From an uncultured Chromatiaceae bacterium (GTDB lineage Bacteria; Pseudomonadota; Gammaproteobacteria; DRLM01): a stretch of DNA of 39,125 nt. Position numbers and translations under genes: made by a program. Numbering within the stretch: the first letter of the stretch is position 1; every line of letters starts with the position of its first letter. Of the stretch, positions 25,456-35,184 are shown piece by piece. The notes beneath the pieces are model-generated. The model was not told the origin of the DNA. It saw nothing but the letters and a program-made list of their open reading frames with translations, and did no database searches. The DNA is taken from contig CALZJG010000029.1 of the NCBI GenBank assembly GCA_945787555.1, positions 1 to 39,125 of the forward strand, given 5' to 3'.

Positions 25456-28400
25456 TCAGTTTTGCACGGCGCGAAAGCGCAGCCCGAAGGATTTGTGGGC
25501 GGGGAGGCTGAGGGTGTCATTCTGGCCGGCGGCACCGCTGCCGCCGACGGTGAGGTTGTCGGGGCTGGCGGTGGTGTCGATGCCGGCGAACTCATCGATC
25601 TGGGTATCGCCGTCCAGGGCATCCGTCTGCGCAGTGGTGGCGGCGGCGAAGATGGCCGCGGCGCTGGCCACATCGCTGGGCTGCCCGGCCGTGCCGTCGT
25701 TAAGGGTGCGTTGCAGGGTGCCCGTCTGATAAGCGAACGCGGTGTCGTCGAGCAGATCCTGGAAGCGCGTATCCGGGGCGCGCACCGCCATGGGATTGCG
25801 CACATAGATGAAGAAGTAGACGGGGTTGCCGGCGGGGACGGCCACGGCGGTGGCGCCGCCGCTGCACGCCGCGTCACTGGGGACGGAGGCCAGACAAGTG
25901 CTGCCTGAGGCGTCCCAGACTTGTTTGACCAGCTGCAACTGCTGGCCGAACACCCAATTGGTGTTGGTGCCGCCGGGGGCGGCGTCGACGGAGTAATAGG
26001 CATACATCGTCTGCCCGCCTGACGCATTCGAATCTTTCACATCCACATAATTGGCGATGGGCGCCACCCCGGCGTTGACGGTCAGGAACCACTCCGTCCC
26101 CGGTGTGCTCGAGCGCAGCTGCAATAAATTTCCACTGGTGCCCGTGAAGCTCAGCGCGCCACCGGCGGCGAGCGTCTGCGTCTGCCCGGCTTGAAAGGTG
26201 AGGGTGTCGGCGCTGGTCACCGCTTTGGTGAGGTTGTAGAAAGTCGTACTACCCGAAACGATTTGGCTGGTGCCGTCCAAGGTGACGGTGGAGGTATCCT
26301 TCGTGTAGGTGTCGTTGTTGGTCCAGTTGCCAGAGATGGTCCAGGTCGAGGTATCGGCATCGACCTCATTATTGCCATTGCCATCTGATGGATGAATGGT
26401 CGCATCACCGTTGATGTCGATAGCGCCCGTGCCGGCAATCAGTTTGCCGTATCTTGTCGTATCACCACTGTTTCCGATCACAAGATTGCCGGCTGTGATG
26501 TTACGGTTTTCAGCGCTATTGTCCAAAATCATATAGCAGGTTGCACACCAGCCATCCATAATAGTCAGGGTGCCGTTGACCGCCAGATCTCCACCGGCCA
26601 CATGGAGATAGTTATTAGAGAAATTGCCGGAAGCACGAATCACCATGTCGCCTTCATAAACAGCACCGGTAATCGTTTTTCCTGGCGCCGTTCCTACGCC
26701 GCCGTTAGCCTCGATCTGGTAAGTAGCCACGGAAATAGTGACATTGCTACCAAAGGTATCTCCTGTTGAACTCCCTCTGCGTGACTGCGAGAAAGTTCCC
26801 GCCCCACCGAGCGTAGAATTATCATTAAGAATCAGATCATGCTGGTTTGTAAAAGTCTTGCCCACGGCCACATTGAAAGTGCCGGAGATGGTAAGGGCAC
26901 CACCAATGAATAGATTCGATGAGCTCTGCGCAGTAATGACAGCACTTGAATTAATCGTCAGATTGTAGAACTGATTACCCGTTGGCGCGGTCAAGGTATG
27001 AGCGGCCCCGGTCATAACGATGGTGCTGGTGTTAGCGGTAAACGACCCACTCGAATGATCCCAGTCACCGCTGACGTTAAAGGTGTCAGTGCCGCCGGTC
27101 AGCGTACCGCGGATATCGACATCCCCGGTCACGCCTTGCGTATCAACATTGCCACCCGGCGTATAGTTACTGCTGCTAAAGACAAACAGTTCATAGTTAG
27201 AATCCAGCGTGATGTCATTACCCACCACGTTGTACTTGACATCATCATCACCATTATCGGCCGTGGCAATTTCGGCATTGCTGATGGCCCCAGAGTCGGA
27301 GCGGATCGATACGTGGTTCTGGTACAGGCTGAGGTTAGCGACGTTGTTGCCGTCGCTCTTAAAGGCGGTGATGCCTTCCTCGACTTCGTCATCAAGATAA
27401 ACGGCGACAATGTCCGTATCGGCAAGTGCGATATTGCTGATGCCGTATATGCCCACACCATCGCTGCTGGTTATGTAGGTAGTCTGTTGGCTACCGTCGT
27501 AGACGACAATCTTAATTGCCTTGTTGTTGAGTGTCGTCGCTTCGTCATCATCAGTGTAGACTGCGCCGCCGATACTCTTGGTGCCGAACAGCCAATTGAT
27601 GTTGTTGCCGCTATTGGTGCCGGAGGTAACGAGGATGTTGGCCGGCGTCCCGCCGATGGCGGTCTGGTCCTGCACATCAACATCGGTCATGTTAAACGTG
27701 CCACTTCCCTGCCAGTTGCGTTGGGTGCCGCCGACCGAGCTTCTTATCAGTATCCCATCGGGCGCGGCGGTGGTAGCATCAAATGTAATCGTCCCGGCAT
27801 TGGCGACATCACCACCCAAGGTAACATCTCCATCGGAGGCATTGTCCCACGCGCCATTCGCCGTGACTGTTGTCAATCCGCCTATTGTTATATCCCGGTC
27901 ATTCTGATCCAGCCGACCATCGGTGATGGTAAACGTCCCATTGATGACCAGCTCGTTTGTTTGCAGTGTGAGATAGTCACTGCCCCCGTTTGTTTTATTT
28001 ATTGCGAGGTTGTTAAAGTCCTTTGTAGCGCCGGTACCACCAGTATCTAAAGTTGCATTTGCTGTGCCGTCAAAGATGACAGTCGATGTGCCCGCCGTAA
28101 AGGTACCACCACTATTGCTCCAGTCCCCTGCCACATTCCATGTAGAGGGACCCGCGGTTAAGGTCCCGAGTTGCGAGCCACCACCATTAATCGTGACGTT
28201 ACCCGATATGTTCCAAACAGAACCGGTACTCGCGCCCGCTGCCGCATCGATGACATTGCTACCACTATCATGGGGGTCATTGATCAGGACATTGCCAAAC
28301 GTCATGGCGCCATCGTGGGGAATGAATTTGCCCGCGCGGCCATTGAAGGTAGTACCTATAATCAAATCACCAGTAGTCGTGATATTGATATCGGCAGGAT

Positions 28401-31400
28401 TATCGAGCGTCGCGCCGGACCATTCATTGCCAGAGCTTTCGTAGATACGTAGATCATGGCTACCTAGGCTAAGGACGCCCAAGACATCAGGGTCACTTAG
28501 GGCGGCGATATTGCCAGCCTGACCATTTATTTCCACGATACAATCATAGGTCCGGACGGTAACCGGTGCTGCGGTACTACCCGGCTTTACATAATATGCG
28601 AACGCGCCCGTTCCTGTGATCGTACTATTTCTCTCGATATCGGGGCTGCTGTCGTCAATGTAATACCAGAACGTAACTCCGTTGACATTAAAGGTCGACG
28701 TGAAATCCATCAGCAGGTCGCCTTCCAGGCCGACAAAACTACTATCTTTGGTAAATGTGCTGTTAGCCTGCAGAGTCAGATCACCACTCATGTAATAACC
28801 TGTACCGACACTGGTAACGGTTTTGCTTGCGGCAATCACCAGATTGTGGAAACGATAACCAGAAAACTGTGCGGCGTTATTGATAGTCGCGGCGCCATCG
28901 TCGGCTGCCATGATGACAGTGCTGGTACCGACATTGATGGCGCCACCACCAGCGCCGGTGAGGCGTATCCAATCGTCGCCAATGGTAAAGGTGTATGTCT
29001 CGGCATTTACGGTGCCGTGAAATTCAAAGCTACCGCCTGTTCCCTGCGTCGTAACATTACCGCCCGGTGTAAATACCGAGGTTGCGTTCGGTGCAAAGAT
29101 AAACAGCTCAAAGCCTGTGTCGACGGTCAGGTTACCAGCCGCGACGTTATACTTGACGTCGTCGTCACCGTCATCGACATTACCCATGTCGGCATTACTG
29201 ACCGCGCCTACGTGCGAACGTACGCCGGCATGGTCTTGATAGACATTGAGATCGGCGATGTTAGCACCATCACTTTCCAATACGGTCAGACCTTCCTCAG
29301 CCTCGTCATTTAGATAGACCAGAACGATATCACCGGACGAAAGAAGTGCGTTGTTAATGGTATAGACACCGCTACCGTTGGTTGTTGTTGTGTAGCTCGT
29401 CTGCGTGACGCCATCGTAGACAACTACCGTGATGGCCTTATTGTTGAGGGTGGTGGCTTCATCATCGTCGGTATAGACCGTTCCGGAAATCGTTTTGGTG
29501 CCACCGAACAACCAGTTAACATTGTTACCCGAATTGGTCCCGGAGGTAACCGTGATGTTGGCCGGGGTACCGCCAATCGCGGTCTGGTCCAGCACGTCCA
29601 CATCGGTCATGGAAAAGGCGCCACTTCCCTGCCAGTTGCGTTGCGTGCCGCCGACCGAGCTGCGGATCTGTATCAAATCACCAGTCGGCGCATCGAAGGT
29701 GATGGCGCCGGTGTTGGCCACCGTACTGAAGAGCGTCACGTTGGCGTTATCGGTAACGTTGGTCCATTTGCTGGAGGCGTCCGACAGCGTTACCGCACCG
29801 GTGGTGATGGAGCGGGTTTGTATCAATTCACCGTCGGTAATCGTCAGGCTGCCATTGATGGTCAGATCACTGGTTTGTACAGTGAGATTGTCATTGGCAT
29901 CGGCGCCATCGGTCTTATTAATCACCAGGTTATAGAATGCACTACCACCGGAATCCACTGTCCTGGAAAGTGCGCCATCAAAAGTGACCGTGGAAGTACC
30001 CGGGTTAACAGTAAGCACACCTGTTCCTGCTGTTGCGGCCCAATTTCTTTCAACACTGATCGTCGCGCTATCGAGATTCAGGGTATGGCTGCCACCGTTA
30101 CTGCCTACTGATAGACGACCACTAAGATCAACGATTGAGCTGCCAAAATTCATCGTTGATGAGCCGTCATAGCCGGGCTCGCCAAAGTCTAGGTGAAACG
30201 CCGTAAGAGCATTGTTTTGTGTATTGACGGTGACACCGGTATTGCCCGTATCTACATCGACAATAATTGAAGCAGTCGTTGTGAAATCACCCGCTAAATT
30301 AAAGGTTGCATTAGAACCGCTGGGCCAGAGCCAGAATGAACTCACACCATATGTGCCACCAGCCACGGTAACGGTACCGTTGACGGGTCTGTAGTAGAGT
30401 GCATTGGTGCTGACGGTTGCACCAGCATTGGAAAGCGGCGCACCACTATTGGCCAACGCGCCCAAGTCAAATGCTCCGGTGACGGTCCCCGTATTCAGGC
30501 TTATGACATTGGCAACACCGACATGGGATTGCAGCGTGGTAGTCTTGGTCGCCGCTGCCATGTCGAGGTTGTAGAAATATGAGGTGTAGTTCGCGCCCGG
30601 TGTTTTCAGGTTACCGGTACCGGTAAGAGCCACTGTACTGCTGCCATAGGTGAAGATGCCACCACTGGAGTCCCAGTTACCTGCCACACTGATGGTAGGC
30701 GTGCCATCGGAGGCATCGATAGCGATCGTGTTGTTACTCTCTGCGTCATCGATAATCGTAACATTTCCGCCCACAGTAGTGATGGCATCACCCGTCACAA
30801 AACTCGTATCTCCACTGGTCGTTGCGTTTCCCACTATCAAGTTGCCAGTGACATTGATGGTGGCGTCATTGTCTGAGTTTCTCAATGTTGTAGACGTCGT
30901 ATCGTTGGTACTGGATTCTATGACCAGATCACCACCGACGGTCAGCGTGCCGGCAGCAATGGTCACCGCCTCGGCGACGTCGCTGGCAGAGTGGGCGACG
31001 ACGGTTAGATTACCGCCATAGGCGACCGCTGGAATGGTCACGACATTGTCGTTGGTATAGGTCAGGCGGTAGGTGAAATTGCTGATAGTAATGCCGGTGG
31101 CGTTGCTAAACGTGAGTATTGGTTTATAAACAATACGTTCGAAGGTTCCGGCACCGCTCAATATGCCAGCCGCCCCTATCGTGGTCGTGGTACCCGGCAC
31201 ACTGAAGCGCTGGGTCATGGTAAAAGCGGCAGGCACCGAAATTGAACCGTTGATTATTAATGTTTCATAAACAACCAAGTTATCTGCCCCACCTGAACTA
31301 ACAACTGTGATATCCGCGCCGGCACCAACTGTCAGGTTATGAAAATTCTGATTGTCTTTGGGCGTAAATGTATTGCTGGCACCATTGAGAACTAAGGTGC

Positions 31401-34400
31401 TGGTATCACGATTAAATGTACCGGCCGAAGAATCCCAGTCCCCGGTTACGGTGATGACGCTTGTGCCAGCCGTGAGCGTTCCTCGGAGATCGACATTACC
31501 TGCCACGCCCTGTGTGGTGACATTTGCGCCTGGTGTAAAGGTATGGCCGGCGGGGATAAAAATCTCGGCATCGGAGACCGTGGTGAGATTATTACTGCCA
31601 TCAACCGAGTAGAGGATTTCCGTATCAACATATGGTTCTACAGCCGTCTTCATCAGTGCGTTTGTCAATGCACCCGCGTTATCATGGCGGGTGATCAGGT
31701 GCTGATAGTAGACATCCAGTCCGGTAAGATCATTACCGTCTGAGACGCTAACCGTGGTGCCATCGGTCGCGACATCGGCATCGTCTTCATCCACATAGAC
31801 CAGCAGCTTGTCTCCAGCACTAAGCGGCGTGGCAAAGCTGAATCGTCCGCTGGCGTTGGTCACATCCAGGCCCTTAGTCACACCGTTTACCAGCAGGCGA
31901 ACTTGTATGCCAGCACTCACGGCGGTTGTGCCTTCATCGGAATACAGGGTTCCGGTGATGAGTTCGTCGCCGATCTCGACCTCGGTATTAGCGGAGAGCG
32001 TGCCGAGATATTGCAGGTAGAGGGTTCCGCCACTGACCGCGGCGTTGTAATCCGTGCCCAGTGTCTTGACGGTATCGTCGACCAGAATTGTGGCGGGTGC
32101 CGCTGCGCCCCAACTGCCAATTTCAAACACCGGCGCATAGTGGGTGGTGGTGACCTGAAACTCGAACTTGACGTGGTCATCGGCGTCACCGTCGGTCAGC
32201 GTATAAGCGCCCCGTTCTTCGACAAAGCCGTCTCCCGATAGCGCACCGTCACCGCCGGTAATAGTGAAGTCGAGTGTGGCCGGGTCGATGGAGTCGTCCT
32301 GGCGTGCCTCGGTAATCGTGGTGTCATAACCACTGGTGGTGGTGTCGAAGCTGTAAATCACTACCGCCTCTTTGAGACCGGTGCCGGGATTTGTTTTTTG
32401 GTAGGCGATATCCACTAAGCCACTGTCGGGATCGACGTGCTTGAGCTGAGCTGGGCTGTAACTACCAATGTTTTGCAATGTTCCGTTTAACAGGCCGTCG
32501 GTGGCGCCCAGTTCCAGCAGCCACTGAAAGCTAATCGGCGCTGTTTGATCTCCCGTATTATTCGGCGGCGGATCTTCCGAATTGTAACTGCCAGAATTAT
32601 TACTGCTCCACCAAAGGGTCTCATCCAGTATGGCATCATCATACTGGCCATAAGTCATGAATACCGAGTCGGTACCGGCGGGATTGGTGGTGATATTCAT
32701 ATCGATATCCAACACTGCCCGGTCTTCATAGAAATTTGTTGTGGTGGTCACCGTGCCATAGGTGGCGCCGGCTGAGTCGATCAGATCGCCGGACATCTGC
32801 ACGCGCTTGACGACACTGTTGCTCAGCAGTGTCGAAACCGTGGCATTGGGATCCCATGCCGGTATCAGTGATCCGGGAGTAGTCGAATAGATCGAACCCA
32901 GGCTCATAGCGGTTAGAGAATCTGTCGCGGGCGAACTACTTTCCTTGAAGAACAATTCCTCAAACGCATTGGGCGAATAGCCGATTTTATACACCGATGT
33001 TTCGTGGACACTTTCCGCTTCTATTGTCAGCGTCGCATCGACGTTGTCGTTATTGACCAGGGTATTCGTCACCGTCGCGGCCGTCACGGCGCCCTGCAGC
33101 GTGTCCGTCACCGTCGCCGCGCTATCGATGTTGTAGGTCACAATGTATTGGGTGGCGGATGTGTTGATCCCTTCACTCAGGCCGGTAAAGCTAGCCGTGC
33201 TACCACTAAACGAAGCCGTACCAATCAATGTATCGGTACTATCCCACTGATTGGCGCTGCCGCCATCATCACGCCAGATCATGACGCCACTCGCCGCCAC
33301 ATCATTGATATCGCTACCGGTGAACGTAATCGTTACATCAGTTAAAGTATCCGTACCGTTATCTGTTTGCAGGGTAAATGCATCCACCCCAAAAAAACGC
33401 CCACCGGCCCACACATCTCGGCTGGATGGACCGCTACCGTCACCAATGGTAGTGGTCGCGCTTGAACCGGCAAAGTCTACGACGAACCAGCCGATATCAG
33501 CGGTGGCCGAACCGTGTTTGCCGCGCGTGAGCTGTAGGTTGGTGGTCGTTGTCAAATCCGCCGTCACCCAGCCGGGCGCCGGATTCTGGTCGGTGCTGTA
33601 GGGAGTCTTGCCGCCGCGCATATAGGTACCGGCAAGTGCGATGGAACTGCTAAGGTCGATCGTTGAGATCGTGACGTCTTTCTGGGTCTGGGCCGTGCTA
33701 AACGCCTCCGAATTATGCTGAACGGTGGTGCTGTCGGTAAATTCAACCAGATACCAGGTCAGATCGATCGCCTGTCCGGTGTTGTCCCGATCAAACGTGA
33801 GCAAGGCGTTGCTGGTAATCACGCCTCTAACCATTTTTTGACCAATATTGGTGCCGCCGGCGCTCTTGAAATTGTAGAGCAACAAGGATTTTGTGGTATC
33901 GACGGTCGGGCTGAGCGCGGCGGTTTTTGAAGCATCCCCGTTGGCAAACGACAAATCACCGGTCTGGACGGCGCTGTCGGTGAACTCCACGACCTGCCAT
34001 TCAACTGAGTTAGTGCCACCACCGGTATTGACGCTGACTTCGAGGTCATTACCACTATTGATGATACGGCCGCGTACGAATGCCGAGGCGTCGTAGCTTC
34101 CGGTATTGTTCATATAGCTAATGAGGGCGAAGCTTTTCGCCGGATCGACGGCGGGACTCAACGATTTGTTGGTCGTGAGTGGAAAACCTGGAAAGGTATG
34201 ACTACCGCGCTGCACACTGACGCCACTGGTAAACTCGGCCACGTACCACTTGACCGAGACCGCCGGCTGGCCGCTGGCCAATGCGCGTTTGAAGGTGATC
34301 TGCGCACCCGCGCTGGTAATCTGGCCACTAATATTGGTGTATTGCGGAGCGGTATTATCCGGGCTGGTACTGAACACCAGGAAGGCCTTGGTATCGTCAA

Positions 34401-34566
34401 CCGCTGTGCCGAGGTTTACGACCACCTGGGTATTGCCGAACGGAATGGTCGCGGTACCGCTTTGTATTGAATTGAGCGTCGCCGCCGCGCTCATCGTCGG
34501 ACTCAGGAGCAGGAGCAGCACCAGCCAAACAAGACCAACGGCCCAAGTAGGCCCAGCATTTCGCAT
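25456..34566 (-). CDS. Giant secreted repeat-built surface protein (~3036 aa)
   Basis: The frame is open from 34923, but I start it at the ATG at 34566, where a signal peptide begins (MRNAGPTWAVGLVWLVLLLL, cleavage after MSAAA); the ribosome site is poor. Residues 29-365 hold four tandem ~80-residue repeats, each ending in a W[YFQ]xV[ED]F motif. A unique region (365-855) follows. Then come three large units, each headed by a carboxypeptidase-regulatory-like fold (TDDDEATTLNNKAI) starting near 868, 1691 and 2331, with beta-helix-like stretches. Within these, seven copies of a G[DN]W..S.G.F...TSTV...F[YH]NL motif occur, and each unit closes with NW[LV]FG. The last ~155 residues are the Cx9C module shared with the small gene. 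The protein is rich in T, S, N, G and D and nearly free of Cys, as large adhesins are. No catalytic site, LPxTG motif or autotransporter barrel is seen. Adhesin or surface-layer function is inferred. Confidence 0.85.
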   Translation of the reverse strand: MRNAGPTWAVGLVWLVLLLLLSPTMSAAATLNSIQSGTATIPFGNTQVVVNLGTAVDDTKAFLVFSTSPDNTAPQYTNISGQITSAGAQITFKRALASGQPAVSVKWYVAEFTSGVSVQRGSHTFPGFPLTTNKSLSPAVDPAKSFALISYMNNTGSYDASAFVRGRIINSGNDLEVSVNTGGGTNSVEWQVVEFTDSAVQTGDLSFANGDASKTAALSPTVDTTKSLLLYNFKSAGGTNIGQKMVRGVITSNALLTFDRDNTGQAIDLTWYLVEFTDSTTVQHNSEAFSTAQTQKDVTISTIDLSSSIALAGTYMRGGKTPYSTDQNPAPGWVTADLTTTTNLQLTRGKHGSATADIGWFVVDFAGSSATTTIGDGSGPSSRDVWAGGRFFGVDAFTLQTDNGTDTLTDVTITFTGSDINDVAASGVMIWRDDGGSANQWDSTDTLIGTASFSGSTASFTGLSEGINTSATQYIVTYNIDSAATVTDTLQGAVTAATVTNTLVNNDNVDATLTIEAESVHETSVYKIGYSPNAFEELFFKESSSPATDSLTAMSLGSIYSTTPGSLIPAWDPNATVSTLLSNSVVKRVQMSGDLIDSAGATYGTVTTTTNFYEDRAVLDIDMNITTNPAGTDSVFMTYGQYDDAILDETLWWSSNNSGSYNSEDPPPNNTGDQTAPISFQWLLELGATDGLLNGTLQNIGSYSPAQLKHVDPDSGLVDIAYQKTNPGTGLKEAVVIYSFDTTTSGYDTTITEARQDDSIDPATLDFTITGGDGALSGDGFVEERGAYTLTDGDADDHVKFEFQVTTTHYAPVFEIGSWGAAAPATILVDDTVKTLGTDYNAAVSGGTLYLQYLGTLSANTEVEIGDELITGTLYSDEGTTAVSAGIQVRLLVNGVTKGLDVTNASGRFSFATPLSAGDKLLVYVDEDDADVATDGTTVSVSDGNDLTGLDVYYQHLITRHDNAGALTNALMKTAVEPYVDTEILYSVDGSNNLTTVSDAEIFIPAGHTFTPGANVTTQGVAGNVDLRGTLTAGTSVITVTGDWDSSAGTFNRDTSTLVLNGASNTFTPKDNQNFHNLTVGAGADITVVSSGGADNLVVYETLIINGSISVPAAFTMTQRFSVPGTTTTIGAAGILSGAGTFERIVYKPILTFSNATGITISNFTYRLTYTNDNVVTIPAVAYGGNLTVVAHSASDVAEAVTIAAGTLTVGGDLVIESSTNDTTSTTLRNSDNDATINVTGNLIVGNATTSGDTSFVTGDAITTVGGNVTIIDDAESNNTIAIDASDGTPTISVAGNWDSSGGIFTYGSSTVALTGTGNLKTPGANYTSYFYNLDMAAATKTTTLQSHVGVANVISLNTGTVTGAFDLGALANSGAPLSNAGATVSTNALYYRPVNGTVTVAGGTYGVSSFWLWPSGSNATFNLAGDFTTTASIIVDVDTGNTGVTVNTQNNALTAFHLDFGEPGYDGSSTMNFGSSIVDLSGRLSVGSNGGSHTLNLDSATISVERNWAATAGTGVLTVNPGTSTVTFDGALSRTVDSGGSAFYNLVINKTDGADANDNLTVQTSDLTINGSLTITDGELIQTRSITTGAVTLSDASSKWTNVTDNANVTLFSTVANTGAITFDAPTGDLIQIRSSVGGTQRNWQGSGAFSMTDVDVLDQTAIGGTPANITVTSGTNSGNNVNWLFGGTKTISGTVYTDDDEATTLNNKAITVVVYDGVTQTSYTTTTNGSGVYTINNALLSSGDIVLVYLNDEAEEGLTVLESDGANIADLNVYQDHAGVRSHVGAVSNADMGNVDDGDDDVKYNVAAGNLTVDTGFELFIFAPNATSVFTPGGNVTTQGTGGSFEFHGTVNAETYTFTIGDDWIRLTGAGGGAINVGTSTVIMAADDGAATINNAAQFSGYRFHNLVIAASKTVTSVGTGYYMSGDLTLQANSTFTKDSSFVGLEGDLLMDFTSTFNVNGVTFWYYIDDSSPDIERNSTITGTGAFAYYVKPGSTAAPVTVRTYDCIVEINGQAGNIAALSDPDVLGVLSLGSHDLRIYESSGNEWSGATLDNPADINITTTGDLIIGTTFNGRAGKFIPHDGAMTFGNVLINDPHDSGSNVIDAAAGASTGSVWNISGNVTINGGGSQLGTLTAGPSTWNVAGDWSNSGGTFTAGTSTVIFDGTANATLDTGGTGATKDFNNLAINKTNGGSDYLTLQTNELVINGTFTITDGRLDQNDRDITIGGLTTVTANGAWDNASDGDVTLGGDVANAGTITFDATTAAPDGILIRSSVGGTQRNWQGSGTFNMTDVDVQDQTAIGGTPANILVTSGTNSGNNINWLFGTKSIGGAVYTDDDEATTLNNKAIKIVVYDGSQQTTYITSSDGVGIYGISNIALADTDIVAVYLDDEVEEGITAFKSDGNNVANLSLYQNHVSIRSDSGAISNAEIATADNGDDDVKYNVVGNDITLDSNYELFVFSSSNYTPGGNVDTQGVTGDVDIRGTLTGGTDTFNVSGDWDHSSGSFTANTSTIVMTGAAHTLTAPTGNQFYNLTINSSAVITAQSSSNLFIGGALTISGTFNVAVGKTFTNQHDLILNDNSTLGGAGTFSQSRRGSSTGDTFGSNVTISVATYQIEANGGVGTAPGKTITGAVYEGDMVIRASGNFSNNYLHVAGGDLAVNGTLTIMDGWCATCYMILDNSAENRNITAGNLVIGNSGDTTRYGKLIAGTGAIDINGDATIHPSDGNGNNEVDADTSTWTISGNWTNNDTYTKDTSTVTLDGTSQIVSGSTTFYNLTKAVTSADTLTFQAGQTQTLAAGGALSFTGTSGNLLQLRSSTPGTEWFLTVNAGVAPIANYVDVKDSNASGGQTMYAYYSVDAAPGGTNTNWVFGQQLQLVKQVWDASGSTCLASVPSDAACSGGATAVAVPAGNPVYFFIYVRNPMAVRAPDTRFQDLLDDTAFAYQTGTLQRTLNDGTAGQPSDVASAAAIFAAATTAQTDALDGDTQIDEFAGIDTTASPDNLTVGGSGAAGQNDTLSLPAHKSFGLRFRAVQN
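25940..29600 (-). repeat. ~1.9-kb internal duplication in the giant gene
   Basis: Segments around 27519-27740 and 29436-29660 are closely similar and offset by 1917-1920 bases, about 640 codons. For example, the run from GGTCTGGTCC at 27661 matches that at 29581, and CCACTTCCCTGCCAGTTGCG occurs at 27701 and 29621. A more diverged third unit begins near 31965. The offset is a multiple of three, so the frame is kept. Confidence 0.75.
33460..34480 (-). repeat. Four tandem ~80-aa protein repeats at N-terminus of giant protein
   Basis: The motifs KWYVAEF, EWQVVEF, TWYLVEF and GWFVVDF are encoded near 34245, 33995, 33752 and 33487, spaced 242-265 bases apart. They mark four diverged copies of one beta domain. 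Similarity is at protein level; DNA identity is low, so the duplication is old. Confidence 0.75.
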
Positions 34567-35184
34567 CCTGTCTATACCGATGTGGCTTTTAGTTAGGCTC
34601 AGACTCGACCGATTGCGACCGACACGGCACACCGATGATGACGCGACAAAGAAGACTGGCGCCAGAAAGCCTGCAATATTGTGTAGTGAACCACCAAGTC
34701 TGTTTATCGAAATCGACAATGGCGCAATTCGTGGTTCATTTCGGAGCAGCCTCGATTGAACAGCCAGCCACCACCTCCCGATGGGCCGCGACCCGTAGCG
34801 TTGCGGCAGCACCAAGCGGCGCAGAAGATATTGCAGTGCCACCCTGCACGTGGCATGCACCATGAATAGGCAGGTGGCACCACTAGGCCGGGCTCTACTC
34901 TGTTTTTTGCAGTGGTCAGTCATACACTCGTGGGATTACAGCGACATCCAACTTTCCGTGTGAAACCCGCTCCGTCGGGCGCGCCTCATGCACAATAAGG
35001 GACCCTCGCCACGTGAGGCGCTCTTCCCTGTATCGGCCCGCAGGCCATAGACTTGATCGTTGCTCGCCCCGAGTCGGCCCCACAACTTATTGAAATTTCG
35101 GAATAAATATCTGGACTGGCGTGCTTAGCCTTGGCGGGATGTAGGGACAACGACGACATGCCGATGTGCGCTACGCTAGTCACT
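34567..35184. other. Long divergent intergenic region
   Basis: About 620 bases between the giant gene (minus) and the RNase Z-like gene (plus). The minus-strand frame stays open to 34923, but its codons (basic, Cys/Trp-containing) do not look like protein. The region holds an inverted repeat at 34836-34880. Promoters for both genes must be here; no consensus pair stood out. Confidence 0.45.
34836..34880. promoter_or_regulatory. Inverted repeat upstream of giant gene
   Basis: GTGCCACC (34836-34843), then TGC after one bulged base, pairs with GCAGGTGGCAC (34870-34880). It lies about 270-310 bases before the giant gene's chosen start. It may be an operator, a leader hairpin or a terminator; the sequence does not decide. 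Confidence 0.35.

Noticed and set aside
26520-26560. CxxC (WCATCY) in the giant protein, considered as a heme site
   Set aside because: The residue after the second Cys is Tyr, not His, so it is not a heme c motif; it could be a disulfide or metal pair.
26998-28050. 350-codon plus-strand frame inside the giant gene region
   Set aside because: It mirrors the repeat-built minus-strand gene, has no ribosome site, and its apparent repeats follow those of the sense protein.
25940-31970. Regularly spaced similar segments, considered as a CRISPR or satellite array
   Set aside because: Spacing is in multiples of codons, identity is partial, and the segments encode repeated protein domains.
34567-34923. 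119-codon N-terminal extension of the giant protein
   Set aside because: The residues are basic and irregular with several Cys and Trp, unlike the rest, while a typical signal peptide begins at the ATG at 34566.
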